Positions 46,979 to 55,229 of a stretch of DNA of 58,688 bases are shown here, piece by piece. Each line of letters begins with the position of its first letter. Positions within the stretch are counted from its first letter, which is position 1. The DNA is taken from contig NZ_JAAVUX010000025.1 in the NCBI RefSeq assembly GCF_018449655.1, forward strand, positions 1 through 58,688, written 5' to 3'. Below the pieces are notes generated by a model, which was given only the letters and a program-made list of their open reading frames with translations, did not search any database and was not told where the DNA came from. The position numbers and the translations under genes were made by a program. Origin of the DNA: Pseudomonas sp. dw_358. GTDB taxonomy: Bacteria > Pseudomonadota > Gammaproteobacteria > Pseudomonadales > Pseudomonadaceae.

Positions 46979-47003
46979 AAACCCCCGGCCCGCCGGGGGT
47001 TTT
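46979..47003 (+). terminator. Rho-independent terminator of rpoD
   Basis: A 7-bp GC stem (CCCCCGG at 46982-46988, CCGGGGG at 46993-46999) with a 4-nt loop followed by TTTTC, starting about 10 bp after the rpoD stop. This ends the rpsU-dnaG-rpoD operon. Confidence 0.9.
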
Positions 47004-47094
47004 CAATTGTGTCTGAAACGCCGCCCTGCGACTTCCCGTCGCACCCCTGCCCCGTCTACACTCGACTCAATTCATTTGAGCCCGAGGCGCTGTC

Positions 47095-50000
47095 ATGCGC
47101 ATACCGCGCACTCTCCTGCTATTGACCCTGCTGCCGCCCCTGGCGTGTGCCGAGGCTTCCGCACCGGCGGATGGCGGGCCCTATGCGGGCAACGAAATCC
47201 TCACCTACGGCTTGCCTGGCTTGCTGATACTCTGCGCCCTGCTCGCTATCGTTGTACGCACAAACCGCCGCATGACCTCGGAAATCACCCGCCGAGTCGC
47301 TCTGGAGCAAGAGCTGCGCAGCAGCGAATACCACTACCGCGGCCTTGTGGAAAGCCTGTCGGCCATTGCCTGGGAAGCTGACACCGCCGATTACACGTAC
47401 AGTTATGTCTCTCCACATGCCGAATCCCTGCTGGGCTACCCCATCGCCAGTTGGTACCAACCCGGCTTCTGGCAAAGCATCCTGCACCCTGACGACAGCC
47501 TCTGGGCCCAGGCCTATTGTGCGAGCGAAACCGCCGCCCGGCGCAATCACAGCCTCGACTACCGCGTCAAAACCGCTGATGGCCACTGCGTCTGGGTTCG
47601 CGACATCGTCAGCCTCATCGACCATGGCCGACAACCGGTGATGCGCGGCCTGATGATCGACATCAGTGAAACCAAGAAAACCGAAGAAGCCCTTCGCCTG
47701 TCCGAGCAAAAGTTTGCCTCGGTGTTTCGTCAGTGCCCGGACATTCTCGTGCTCGCCCGCCAGAGCGACGGCTGCCTGCTGGAAGTCAACGCCGCGTTCG
47801 AAGACCAGATCGGCCTCCTCGCCCATCAAGTGGTTGGCCGCACAACGGCAGAGCTGGGCATCTGGGGGATCGACGGCGCCGGCCCGGCACTGTTGCGACA
47901 GATCAAGCAAGGCCGCTTGCGCAACCTTGAAATGCCGTTTCGGCGCAGCAATGGCGAGGTCTTCACCGGCCTGATCTCGGCAGAACCCTTCGACCTCGAT
48001 ACACTGCCGGCGATGGTCGTGGTGGTTCGCGACATCACCGACCTCAAAGAAGCCGAACAGCGCCTGCAAATCTCCGAGGAAAAATTCGCCAAGGCCTTCC
48101 ACTCCTCCCCCGATGGCATGCTCCTGACCCGGCAAAGCGACGGCAAGCTGCTTGAGGTCAATGAGGGCTTTACCCGTATCACCGGTTACCCCATCGATGT
48201 GCTGTTGCAGCACTCGACGCTGTCGCTGGGCATCTGGGTCGACCTCAAGCAGCGCCAACGCCTGATCGAACGCATGCACCAAGAAGGTAATGTGCGTGAT
48301 TTTGGCTGCATGATCCGCCGCAAGGACGGACAGATCCGCTTGTGTGAGGTCTCTTCGCGGCCCATGCCGATTGGCGGGGAAGCCTGCATGCTCACCGTTG
48401 CCCGGGACATCACCGAGCGCCACCTCATGCAGGAAAAACTGCAACTGGCTGCCACCGTGTTCGAAAGCACCGCTGAAGGGGTGCTGATCACTGACACGCG
48501 CCAGCACATCAGCGCCGTCAACCGCGCCTTCACCGAAATCACCGGCTATGCCGAACACGAAGCGCTGGGCGAGACCCCCCGCCTGCTTGCCTCAGGCCAG
48601 CATGACAGCGCCTTTTTCGTTGCCATGTGGCACCAACTTGCCGCTGTCGGCCACTGGCAAGGGGAGATCTACAACCGCCGCAAGAACGGCGAAGTCTATC
48701 CCTGCTGGCTGACCATCAATGCCGTGCGCGATCGCGACCAGGTCATCAACCATTTCGTCGCCGTGTTCGCCGACATCTCCAGCCTCAAGCACGCCCAGGC
48801 GCGTCTTGACTATCAGGCCCACCACGACCCGCTGACCGGGCTGCCCAACCGCACCCTCTTCGAAAGCCGCCTGCAAGCCGCCCTCAACGACCCCGGCGAC
48901 GGCAACAGCCAGGGCGCCGTGCTGTTTCTCGACCTGGACCGCTTCAAGCACATCAACGACAGCCTGGGCCACCCCGTGGGTGACCTGCTGCTCAAAGGCA
49001 TCGCGCAGCGCCTCAAGGAACAGGTGCGCGACGTCGACACCGTCGCGCGCCTGGGCGGCGACGAATTCATCATCCTGCTTCCCGGCCTGCACCACGCCAG
49101 CGATGCCGCCCATATCGCCAACAAACTGCTGGCCTGCTTCGTCCCGCCCTTCCAGGCCGGCGAACACGAGTTCTTCACCAGTGCCAGCATCGGCACCAGC
49201 CTCTACCCCCAGGACGGCGTCGATGTCGCCACCCTGGTGAAAAACGCCGACGCCGCCATGTACCGCTCCAAGGCCAAAGGGCGCAACCGCGTCGAGAGCT
49301 ACACCCACGACCTTACCACCCAGGCCAGCACCCGCGTCGCCCTCGAACACGAATTGCGTCGCGCCATCGAGCGCAATGAACTGAGCCTGCATTACCAACC
49401 CAAATTCAGTCTGATAGACCAACACCTGGTCGGCGCCGAAGCCCTCATCCGCTGGAACCACCCCACCTTCGGCGACGTGGCTCCGGAACACTTCATCGCC
49501 CTGGCGGAAGAAAATGGCACCATTCTGCAAATCGGCGACTGGGTACTGGAACAAGCCTGCCGCCAGATGCGCACCTGGCACCGCCACTACCGCCCCTTCG
49601 GGCCGCTGTCGGTCAACCTCGCCGGCGCCCAGCTACGCCAGACCAGCCTGCTGGAACGTATTACGGGCCTGCTCCACGACAACCAACTGGACCCCGGCTG
49701 TCTCCAGCTGGAGATCACCGAAAACTTCATCATGAGCCAGACCGAAGAAGCCCTGGAAATCCTCCACCAGCTCAAGCACCTCGGCGTACAACTGGCCATC
49801 GACGACTTCGGCACCGGCTATTCATCCCTCAGCTACCTCAAGCGCCTGCCCCTGGATATCCTCAAGATCGACCAGTCCTTCGTCCGCGGCCTGCCCGACG
49901 ACACCCACGACGCCGCCATCGTCCGCGCCATCATCGCCCTGGGCCGAAGCATGCAGCTCACCGTCATCGCCGAAGGCGTCGAAACCCCTGCCCAACAGGA

Positions 50001-50142
50001 CTTCCTCGCCGCCGAAGGCTGCGAACACATGCAAGGCTACATCGTCAGCCAACCCCTGCCCCCCGAAGAATTCGCCGCAACATTTCTGCACATGAGCGTT
50101 TCGGATCTTTCGGATGGCACGTTACGCAAACCGTCGTTATAA
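47095..50142 (+). CDS. Membrane PAS-GGDEF-EAL cyclic-di-GMP protein (RmcA-like locus)
   Basis: A 1015-aa regulator of cyclic-di-GMP. It has a signal-like N-terminus, a short periplasmic segment (about 20 residues), a membrane helix (ILTYGLPGLLILCALLAIVV) and four PAS domains with PAC tails (about 80-205, 205-325, 330-450, 455-575). The GGDEF domain has intact GGDEF at 654-658; the EAL domain has intact EAL at 782-784 plus DDFGTGYSS. Both activities could be functional. It occupies the position of RmcA (PA0575) downstream of rpoD, but lacks the large periplasmic ligand-binding domain I associate with RmcA. Confidence 0.95.
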   Translation: MRIPRTLLLLTLLPPLACAEASAPADGGPYAGNEILTYGLPGLLILCALLAIVVRTNRRMTSEITRRVALEQELRSSEYHYRGLVESLSAIAWEADTADYTYSYVSPHAESLLGYPIASWYQPGFWQSILHPDDSLWAQAYCASETAARRNHSLDYRVKTADGHCVWVRDIVSLIDHGRQPVMRGLMIDISETKKTEEALRLSEQKFASVFRQCPDILVLARQSDGCLLEVNAAFEDQIGLLAHQVVGRTTAELGIWGIDGAGPALLRQIKQGRLRNLEMPFRRSNGEVFTGLISAEPFDLDTLPAMVVVVRDITDLKEAEQRLQISEEKFAKAFHSSPDGMLLTRQSDGKLLEVNEGFTRITGYPIDVLLQHSTLSLGIWVDLKQRQRLIERMHQEGNVRDFGCMIRRKDGQIRLCEVSSRPMPIGGEACMLTVARDITERHLMQEKLQLAATVFESTAEGVLITDTRQHISAVNRAFTEITGYAEHEALGETPRLLASGQHDSAFFVAMWHQLAAVGHWQGEIYNRRKNGEVYPCWLTINAVRDRDQVINHFVAVFADISSLKHAQARLDYQAHHDPLTGLPNRTLFESRLQAALNDPGDGNSQGAVLFLDLDRFKHINDSLGHPVGDLLLKGIAQRLKEQVRDVDTVARLGGDEFIILLPGLHHASDAAHIANKLLACFVPPFQAGEHEFFTSASIGTSLYPQDGVDVATLVKNADAAMYRSKAKGRNRVESYTHDLTTQASTRVALEHELRRAIERNELSLHYQPKFSLIDQHLVGAEALIRWNHPTFGDVAPEHFIALAEENGTILQIGDWVLEQACRQMRTWHRHYRPFGPLSVNLAGAQLRQTSLLERITGLLHDNQLDPGCLQLEITENFIMSQTEEALEILHQLKHLGVQLAIDDFGTGYSSLSYLKRLPLDILKIDQSFVRGLPDDTHDAAIVRAIIALGRSMQLTVIAEGVETPAQQDFLAAEGCEHMQGYIVSQPLPPEEFAATFLHMSVSDLSDGTLRKPSL

Positions 50143-50143
50143 T
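50138..50143 (+). promoter_or_regulatory. -10 element of the tRNA promoter
   Basis: TATAAT overlaps the stop codon of the GGDEF/EAL gene and ends 13 bp before the tRNA 5' end at 50157. A TGGCAC at 50115 sits at the right distance for a weak -35. A GC-rich stretch (CCGCGGCC) follows, as in stringent-type discriminators. It would now drive the truncated tRNA and probably the intron-bearing tRNA behind it. Confidence 0.65.
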
Positions 50144-50156
50144 CCGCGGCCACTGG

Positions 50157-50213
<57 letters not shown>

Positions 50214-50287
50214 TTATGTAGGGTGCTCAGCAGGTGCACATTTGTACGTGATGCGTAGTCTGGTAAACTGTTGATGTGAAAGACTTT

Positions 50288-50612
50288 GGGCCTCTAGCTC
50301 ATGTTGGTTAGAGCAGCGGACTTAACGGTTCAGAGCCTACCCCCTTCACAGGGCATGGTGATGAGCAAATGGGTTGCTTTAGGGTAAGTTAGCTCTGCCC
50401 TTTTGTAGAATCGCTCAAATTCGGGGAAGCCTCTGCGTCTGCGTGGTAATCCCGAGCCAAGCCTTGAGAGACCTCAAGGAAGGTGTAGAGACTGTACGGG
50501 CGAGCCGTAAAGGCAAGAGACAGTCCAGACCACGAACCCGAAAGGGGCAGCGAAAGCTGAAGTGGTATGCATAATCCGTTGGTGCCCGGTTCGACTCCGG
50601 GGAGGCCCACCA
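50288..50612 (+). tRNA. Intron-containing tRNA with CAU anticodon (Ile2 or Met)
   Basis: Exon 1 is 50288-50322 and exon 2 is 50570-50612. Joined they give a 78-nt tRNA: a 7-bp acceptor GGGCCTC/GAGGCCC, D stem GCTC/GAGC with a 10-nt loop, anticodon stem GCGGA/TCCGT around CTCATAA, variable TGGTG, and a T stem CCCGG/CCGGG around TTCGACT. Discriminator A and an encoded CCA complete it. The intron falls between U33 and C34, so the unspliced RNA has no usable anticodon. It differs from the native truncated tRNA at many stem positions, so it is not a duplicate of it. Ile2 (lysidine, AUA-reading) is favoured by the anticodon-arm resemblance; elongator Met is the alternative. Confidence 0.88.
50323..50569 (+). 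ncRNA. Self-splicing group I intron in the tRNA anticodon loop
   Basis: A 247-nt intron without an ORF. Paired elements found by eye: P1 exon GGACT (50318-50322) with the guide GGTTC (50327-50331), placing the conserved U.G at the 5' splice site; P2 GAGC/GCTC and TACCC/GGGTA (50333-50395); P3 TCGCTC/GGGCGA (50411-50416, 50498-50503); P4 TCGGG/CCCGA (50421-50425, 50451-50455). P6 is CCTTGAG/CTCAAGG (50462-50479), P7 GACTGT/ACAGTC (50490-50495, 50520-50525) and P8 GCC/GGC (50504-50514). P9 region: CCAC/GTGG enclosing CCC-GAAA-GGG and CAGC-GAAA-GCTG, both GNRA loops. It ends in the required 3' G (50569). Core strings such as AAGGTGTAGAGACT closely recall the Azoarcus tRNA-Ile intron (subgroup IC3). 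Confidence 0.92.
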
Positions 50613-50620
50613 TTCAAATA

Positions 50621-50650
50621 AAAGACCGCACTCTGTTGCGGTCTTTTTTT
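50621..50650 (+). terminator. Rho-independent terminator of the tRNA locus
   Basis: Nine-bp stem AAAGACCGC (50621-50629) with GCGGTCTTT (50638-50646), 8-nt loop, then a run of seven T from 50644. It begins 8 bp after the CCA of the intron-bearing tRNA, and probably belonged to the original tRNA gene. Confidence 0.93.
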
Positions 50651-50669
50651 GGGAGAGACGCTCCCATAA

Positions 50670-50960
50670 CTATTCGCTGTCTGGAGCGGGGCTCAGCGAC
50701 GTGTCGGCATCCCGCCTTCCACCTCTGGATTCCACCGACGGCACGAAGCCGGCCATCACAAGCACACAGATCAACAGCTGTGTCGCGATCAGACTGCGCA
50801 GCCATCTAGGATCACCAACGACATCACCATAGCTGAGATAACCATGTCTAGGCTGGTGACAGGCGTGTCTAATGTGCAAATTTTGCATCTTGCTATTCAT
50901 CAGCATAACAAGCGCGCACGTCGCTGGCTCGCATGGATTGAGTGACCTCAGACCAGCCAC
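50670..50960 (-). CDS. Possible small membrane protein, uncharacterised
   Basis: An open frame of up to 96 aa with one credible membrane segment (SLIATQLLICVLVMAGFVPSV) and a polar C-terminus. Three in-frame Met codons make the start uncertain. I see no strong ribosome site and recognise no family. It fills most of the 333 bp between the tRNA terminator and the next gene. It may be a remnant or not expressed. Confidence 0.3.
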   Translation of the reverse strand: MAGLRSLNPCEPATCALVMLMNSKMQNLHIRHACHQPRHGYLSYGDVVGDPRWLRSLIATQLLICVLVMAGFVPSVESRGGRRDADTSLSPAPDSE

Positions 50961-50983
50961 ACATCCTGTGGCCTAAAAGATGC

Positions 50984-52231
50984 CTACTTTTGATACTCTC
51001 GAAGCCGAACCTGATCGGCAGCTAACGTCTCCTTTACCGCAATCAAGCTGCGCCCCTTTGCACGCGCTTCAAATCCTTCCTGTCCAAACAAAGGGGCTAA
51101 GTTCTCCACACGTTTAGCTCCCAAGCGAGTATTGAGCCACTCGAATAAATCAAGGTCGATGAATGGAAACGTTCGACCAGAGGTTCGGCAGACCGCAATG
51201 GCTTTCAATTCCGTCAGCTTGATCAGATCCCGTACGTCCTTGTCAGTGGAGATTAGAACGGGCAAATAAACCTCGCCGCGTGGAAGACCTTTAGGGGTCA
51301 CCATTGCATCCATAATCCTGAGCATGAAAATATCCCAGGCAGCATTTCTTACAATATCGATTGCGTTTTCGCTCCTCTCGAATGAATTCAGCTTATTTGT
51401 CAGACTGGTTTTTCCCCGATAAAGAATTTCAGCGCAAATCACAAGCTCTCTTGCCATCACAACTTGGAGTTCTTCATACATAAATCTAATTAATTGCTCA
51501 AGTTTGTGCGGAGCGGATTTCTTGGATCCGAGGTCGATGAGTTTTGTACGTAGGATCATGGCTTCAATGAGCGCCAAACGATTGGTTGTTTCTTCGCTCA
51601 ATGCATCGGTCAGAAGCTCATCGATCATACTCACCGCCTGCTGTTCGCAGGTCTCTCGATAAAGATTCATGAATCTATCATTCCAGCCTGGGCCCAGCGG
51701 ATCAGAATCCATATGAAAAGCCAAAATCGCAGCGACAGTCTCTACACATGCCTCGCGGGTCTTTTCATTCCAGTTTCTCTGGCACTCCCAGATGTAATAA
51801 AATGGGTTGAGCCTTTGAAGACCATCAACACCAATCGCTTTTCTGAGATTGTTTTTATACGTTTCAAAATTGTCTGTAGAGCTGGAATTGTATGAGAGCC
51901 TTCTAAAGTAGGAGGCTACGTTTGAATCAGCATATAACCCATGGCCAATTTCATACCGAGTAGGCCCTTTAGAATTTATGAACTCTTTATCCAGTACAAT
52001 TAATGATTGCCCGCCCATAGCGGAAGAGATTACTCCTGAGTTACCAAATTCTAGTCGCGGGACTTTGAATGCTCCTCGCATGTCTTGGCATGCGTAAACG
52101 ATTCGCCAATCGCCTAATAGCTGTAAATTCGACTTAAACAGATCAAATGCGTTCTTTACGTCATCTGCTGTACAGACTTCTTGGAGAGCTGCTTGAATAT
52201 CGAACTCGCTTGGTTGTTTTTGCTTATTCAA
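50984..52231 (-). CDS. Hypothetical protein, 415 aa, accessory
   Basis: I do not recognise this protein. It is soluble and mostly helical, with no signal peptide or membrane segment. The TTG start at 52231 (MNKQKQPSEFDIQAAL) follows an AGAGG ribosome site at good spacing; no ATG does better. A C-terminal block VYLPVLISTDKDVRDLIKL is followed by charged helices. Base composition is clearly lower in GC than the core genes, with A/T-ending codons, which suggests acquisition by transfer. It reads leftward, 249 bp behind the large unknown gene, and may share its transcript. Confidence 0.8.
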   Translation of the reverse strand: MNKQKQPSEFDIQAALQEVCTADDVKNAFDLFKSNLQLLGDWRIVYACQDMRGAFKVPRLEFGNSGVISSAMGGQSLIVLDKEFINSKGPTRYEIGHGLYADSNVASYFRRLSYNSSSTDNFETYKNNLRKAIGVDGLQRLNPFYYIWECQRNWNEKTREACVETVAAILAFHMDSDPLGPGWNDRFMNLYRETCEQQAVSMIDELLTDALSEETTNRLALIEAMILRTKLIDLGSKKSAPHKLEQLIRFMYEELQVVMARELVICAEILYRGKTSLTNKLNSFERSENAIDIVRNAAWDIFMLRIMDAMVTPKGLPRGEVYLPVLISTDKDVRDLIKLTELKAIAVCRTSGRTFPFIDLDLFEWLNTRLGAKRVENLAPLFGQEGFEARAKGRSLIAVKETLAADQVRLREYQK

Positions 52232-52419
52232 GGGAATCGCCTCTTAAACAGAGTTGTCAACGAACGTGAGCCATATCAGCATGCTCGAAAAATTATTTTC
52301 GCTTCTTTCAGCTCGTAGACGAGCCCACTCAACAGTTTTGCTAGACAAATGGTGTTGATGTCAAGAGAACGTGCACTTCCCATAACTGAGCCTGTGTACG
52401 GCATGCTTAAGGTCTTTTT

Positions 52420-52500
52420 TGGGCGTATGCTTTTGGCCGAAAGCGGAGATCCACCAGGGACGGCTAGCGGCCAGAAGCAGTCATTGCTGTTCGTCCGAGT
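52420..52500. other. Gap with a possible dispersed-repeat fragment
   Basis: The stretch after the large unknown gene contains GGCCGAAAGCGG...CTAGCGGCCAGAAGCAGTCA, which I associate with short dispersed sequences found behind many Pseudomonas genes. It overlaps the final codons of the 590-aa gene. The remainder of 52232-52480 shows no gene I can support; open frames through it look non-coding. Identification rests on memory of similar strings. Confidence 0.3.
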
Positions 52501-54256
52501 CATCAGTCTCGCCGAACAAGAATTTCCCTGTGTTCCAAATCGATCGCCCAACGTTGTGGATAAGTTGCTCTCCTTGCCGCAATGGCGAGTCGTCTTCATC
52601 GACGCCAGCGAGCTTGATCGCGTCTGTAACCTTTGAGCCAGTAGGGTGTGCATCTCCCACTCGCATATCATAAGCACCGGCAATCTCAGCAAATACTTGC
52701 CTAGCTTTGTCGTCTCCAATTTTCTCAGCCAAAATACTTTGGAGTAATTTGTTTGAGCCGAGTTTGCCTTTTTCTTGGTGTGCAGAAAGCTTGCGTAGCT
52801 CGGTTATGTTGAGCCTGTCCGAGAATACGCGAATGATGTCCTTGGCCAATCTGAGTAGGGACGCTCTGTCTTTGCTTGCAAACCTAGATATCTGCTGCCC
52901 CGCTTCGGCGTCATCAATATCATGGGTGAAAAGAGATATTCCGTATTTATGCCTGAAGCCGTCGGCCAAAAGCCTCATGCTTCCGAAAAAAATTTCTTCA
53001 ACTGCATATGTTGATGCCGGTTTCGCCCTCATCTGTGCGTCCAGCAGTTCACTTGAAACCTTTCCTTCAGGAACAATATTATGCCCCGCCCAAACATGCT
53101 GCTCCCATGGGGCGAGTCGTGCGATGTCATAAGCATGTACGGTGATAAGGTCCGAACTGTTTATCCCGAAATGAGTTTTATATCCTGACGTCGAATTAAT
53201 AGCTCCAGTTTCAGCCGTGTACCACACTAACTTGAATCCCCGGCTATTCAGAAGCTCATTTACAACGCTGGCTCGAAACCATAGCCAGCGGCCTATGTCC
53301 TCGTTATCAAGCTCTGCTGATCTCATTCGCGCTCCATCGGTTTCCACAATGAAATGCGGGAGGTTCGGATCTGCATCTCCACGAACGCGTAGGCTTTTTG
53401 ACTGGTGGTCTATCCATTCCTCACGCCAAAACTCCCCCTCTACCCGCACACCTGTATAGCCTCCACGATGCCCTTTTGAACTTTCATGGTCAGTGTTCGA
53501 GTCATTCTCAGGGCCCATCACAGGGGCGTCCTCATCCTCATCTACATCCGTTCGCCAGGCTCGAAACATCGCCCAGCTTCCCCCGAATACGTCATCAAGC
53601 TTGCGAATGATTAGGGAGAATTTTCCGTTATCTCTTTCCTCATTGTGGGGCAGCAAATTTGAATATGCGCTTTCCTCGAAGACGGTGACGTTTTCGATCC
53701 TCTGTCTGTAGTATGCAAGGCGGAGCGACAGGTTTCTGGCGGCTAGATAGTCAAGTAAAAATTCTCTTTTTATTTCTATCTGACGATGCTCGCCATCTTC
53801 ACTCACTGTCTCGCGAGCTACCACAACGAAATTTTCTTCAGGTCTGACCCAGTTGTTGCCCTCTTTAACCAAGTGCAGCGCGATTACTAGGTCAGGGCTT
53901 AGTATCCACTTTCTGCCACCGACAACAGGTTGCGGGTGTTCGTAAACTAGATTGACACCTATTGGCTCTTTATCGTTGTATTGATATTGGTCAATAGACG
54001 CATAATATCCATCTTCGTAAGCATAAGGCGCCACCGTGTGCCCAATGCCTATGTCGCTCCATCCAAGACGCTCCTCAACCCGCTGGCGATGCTCTGGCGG
54101 GAATGCTACGGAGCCACAACCGAAATATTCACTGACATGGCCTACCTCTTTTAGATCCCCTTTCTTGCTCTCAACTGAAGCTCTTAAAGGAACCCACGCC
54201 GCGTTAGAAAATACCCTGCGGGTTTCCTTGGTCTGGAGAATCCACTCTTCACTCAT
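52481..54256 (-). CDS. Hypothetical protein, about 591 aa, accessory
   Basis: Unrecognised large cytosolic protein. From the ATG at 54256 it reads MSEEWILQTKETRRVF with a GGAAA site upstream; the ATG at 54277 would add seven residues. An acidic, Asn/Ser-rich linker lies near 250-265 (DVDEDEDAPVMGPEND), dividing two larger domains. Near the C-terminus the string YDMRVGDAHPTG has an R-x4-H spacing that could be a HEPN-type RNase motif; this is a weak hint. Low GC marks it as acquired. It is directly preceded by the small gene split by the IS21 element. Confidence 0.82.
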   Translation of the reverse strand: MSEEWILQTKETRRVFSNAAWVPLRASVESKKGDLKEVGHVSEYFGCGSVAFPPEHRQRVEERLGWSDIGIGHTVAPYAYEDGYYASIDQYQYNDKEPIGVNLVYEHPQPVVGGRKWILSPDLVIALHLVKEGNNWVRPEENFVVVARETVSEDGEHRQIEIKREFLLDYLAARNLSLRLAYYRQRIENVTVFEESAYSNLLPHNEERDNGKFSLIIRKLDDVFGGSWAMFRAWRTDVDEDEDAPVMGPENDSNTDHESSKGHRGGYTGVRVEGEFWREEWIDHQSKSLRVRGDADPNLPHFIVETDGARMRSAELDNEDIGRWLWFRASVVNELLNSRGFKLVWYTAETGAINSTSGYKTHFGINSSDLITVHAYDIARLAPWEQHVWAGHNIVPEGKVSSELLDAQMRAKPASTYAVEEIFFGSMRLLADGFRHKYGISLFTHDIDDAEAGQQISRFASKDRASLLRLAKDIIRVFSDRLNITELRKLSAHQEKGKLGSNKLLQSILAEKIGDDKARQVFAEIAGAYDMRVGDAHPTGSKVTDAIKLAGVDEDDSPLRQGEQLIHNVGRSIWNTGKFLFGETDDSDEQQ

Positions 54257-54292
54257 GGTCGAATTTCCGTTATTCATGTCGGCATATTGGGA

Positions 54293-54361
54293 TTATGAAG
54301 TGGCCTTCTCGGGGCCCTCGACAGGATGGTTTGCACGAGCTGGCAGATCAACAGGGCCATC
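54293..54361 (-). pseudogene. 3' remnant of a small gene split by IS21
   Basis: Reading leftward from the IS boundary this gives 22 codons (DGPVDLPARANHPVEGPEK...S) and TAA. Joined to the part at 56947-57165 it continues the same frame without adjustment. The TAA lies 15 bp before the first ATG of the large unknown gene. Confidence 0.6.
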
Positions 54362-54376
54362 TGCGGATTCCACGCC

Positions 54377-54431
54377 ATCCGGACATTCAGCCCACCAACA
54401 TCCGGACACCCGTTCCACGCTCATCCGGACA
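54377..54431. repeat. Left terminal repeats of the IS21 element
   Basis: ATCCGGACA occurs at 54377, 54400 and 54423, exactly 23 bp apart, with a partly conserved GTTCCACGC-type spacer. Such multiple terminal repeats are transposase-binding sites in IS21-family elements. Confidence 0.85.
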
Positions 54432-54465
54432 GGCAGTCGGAGCGCAGCGACGCAGGTTTGCATTG

Positions 54466-55209
54466 TTAGTCTGAAGTCCCTGTCGTCGTCAATTTCGTTG
54501 CGCGCCTGCGCATCGATTCGCCCTTCAACTCGATTCGATAAGCGTTATGCACCAGCCGGTCGAGGATCGCATCGCCCAAGGTCGGGTCGCCGATCAGCGC
54601 ATGCCATTTGTCCACCGGCATCTGGCTGGTGACCAGCGTCGAGCGGTTGCCGTAGCGGTCGTCCAGCAGTTCGAGCATGTCGCGCCGTTGCGCGGCGGTA
54701 AACGGTGCCAGGCCCCAGTCGTCCAGGATCAGCAGGTCGGTCTTGGCGTAGCCAGCCATCAGTTTGGCGAAGCGGCCGTCGCCATGGGCTAGGCCCAACT
54801 CCTCCATCAAGCGTGGCAGACGAAGGTAGCGCACGCTGTAGCCGTCGCGGCAGGCCTTGTGGGCCAGCGCGCAGGCGAGCCAGGTTTTACCTACGCCTGT
54901 TGGCCCGCCTATGATCAAGTTCAGGCCGTCACGCAGCCACTGGCCACTGCCCAGTTGCAGGATCATGGCCTTGTCCAGGCCACGCGGGCTGCGGTAGTCG
55001 ATGTCTTCCAGGCAGGCGTTGTGGCGCAACCGCGCCGCTTTGAGGCGAGTGGTCATGCGGGCGTCTTCGCGCTCGGTCACCTCGCGGTCGAGGCGTTCGT
55101 CGAAGCTCAGATCATTGATATCGGGCGTTGTGTGTTGCTCGCTCAGCGACTTGATCATGCCGTGCAGGCGCAGGGTTTGTACCTTGTCGAGCGTTGGATT
55201 CGGTAGCAT
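54466..55209 (-). CDS. istB: IS21-family ATPase helper IstB
   Basis: AAA+ ATPase that helps target selection and strand transfer by IstA. The 247-aa protein has Walker A (GGPTGVGKTWLACALAH) near 105, Walker B (LLILDDWGLAPF) near 165 and the sensor region TSQMPVDKWH. The ATG follows AAAAAGGAGC, a strong ribosome site, 20 bp after the istA stop. Full family length. Confidence 0.95.
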   Translation of the reverse strand: MLPNPTLDKVQTLRLHGMIKSLSEQHTTPDINDLSFDERLDREVTEREDARMTTRLKAARLRHNACLEDIDYRSPRGLDKAMILQLGSGQWLRDGLNLIIGGPTGVGKTWLACALAHKACRDGYSVRYLRLPRLMEELGLAHGDGRFAKLMAGYAKTDLLILDDWGLAPFTAAQRRDMLELLDDRYGNRSTLVTSQMPVDKWHALIGDPTLGDAILDRLVHNAYRIELKGESMRRRATKLTTTGTSD

Positions 55210-55229
55210 TTCGAAGCTCCTTTTTCAGG

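Noticed and set aside
47119..48558. 479-aa open frame on the minus strand
   Set aside because: Antisense of the PAS region of the GGDEF/EAL gene.
50389..50613. Open frame of 74 aa on the minus strand across the intron and tRNA
   Set aside because: It is the reverse complement of tRNA exon 2 and the ribozyme core; RNA structure explains the sequence fully.
52276..52719. 147-aa open frame on the minus strand overlapping the large unknown gene
   Set aside because: Mostly overlaps the 3' end of that gene in another frame and runs through a likely dispersed repeat; no start signal.
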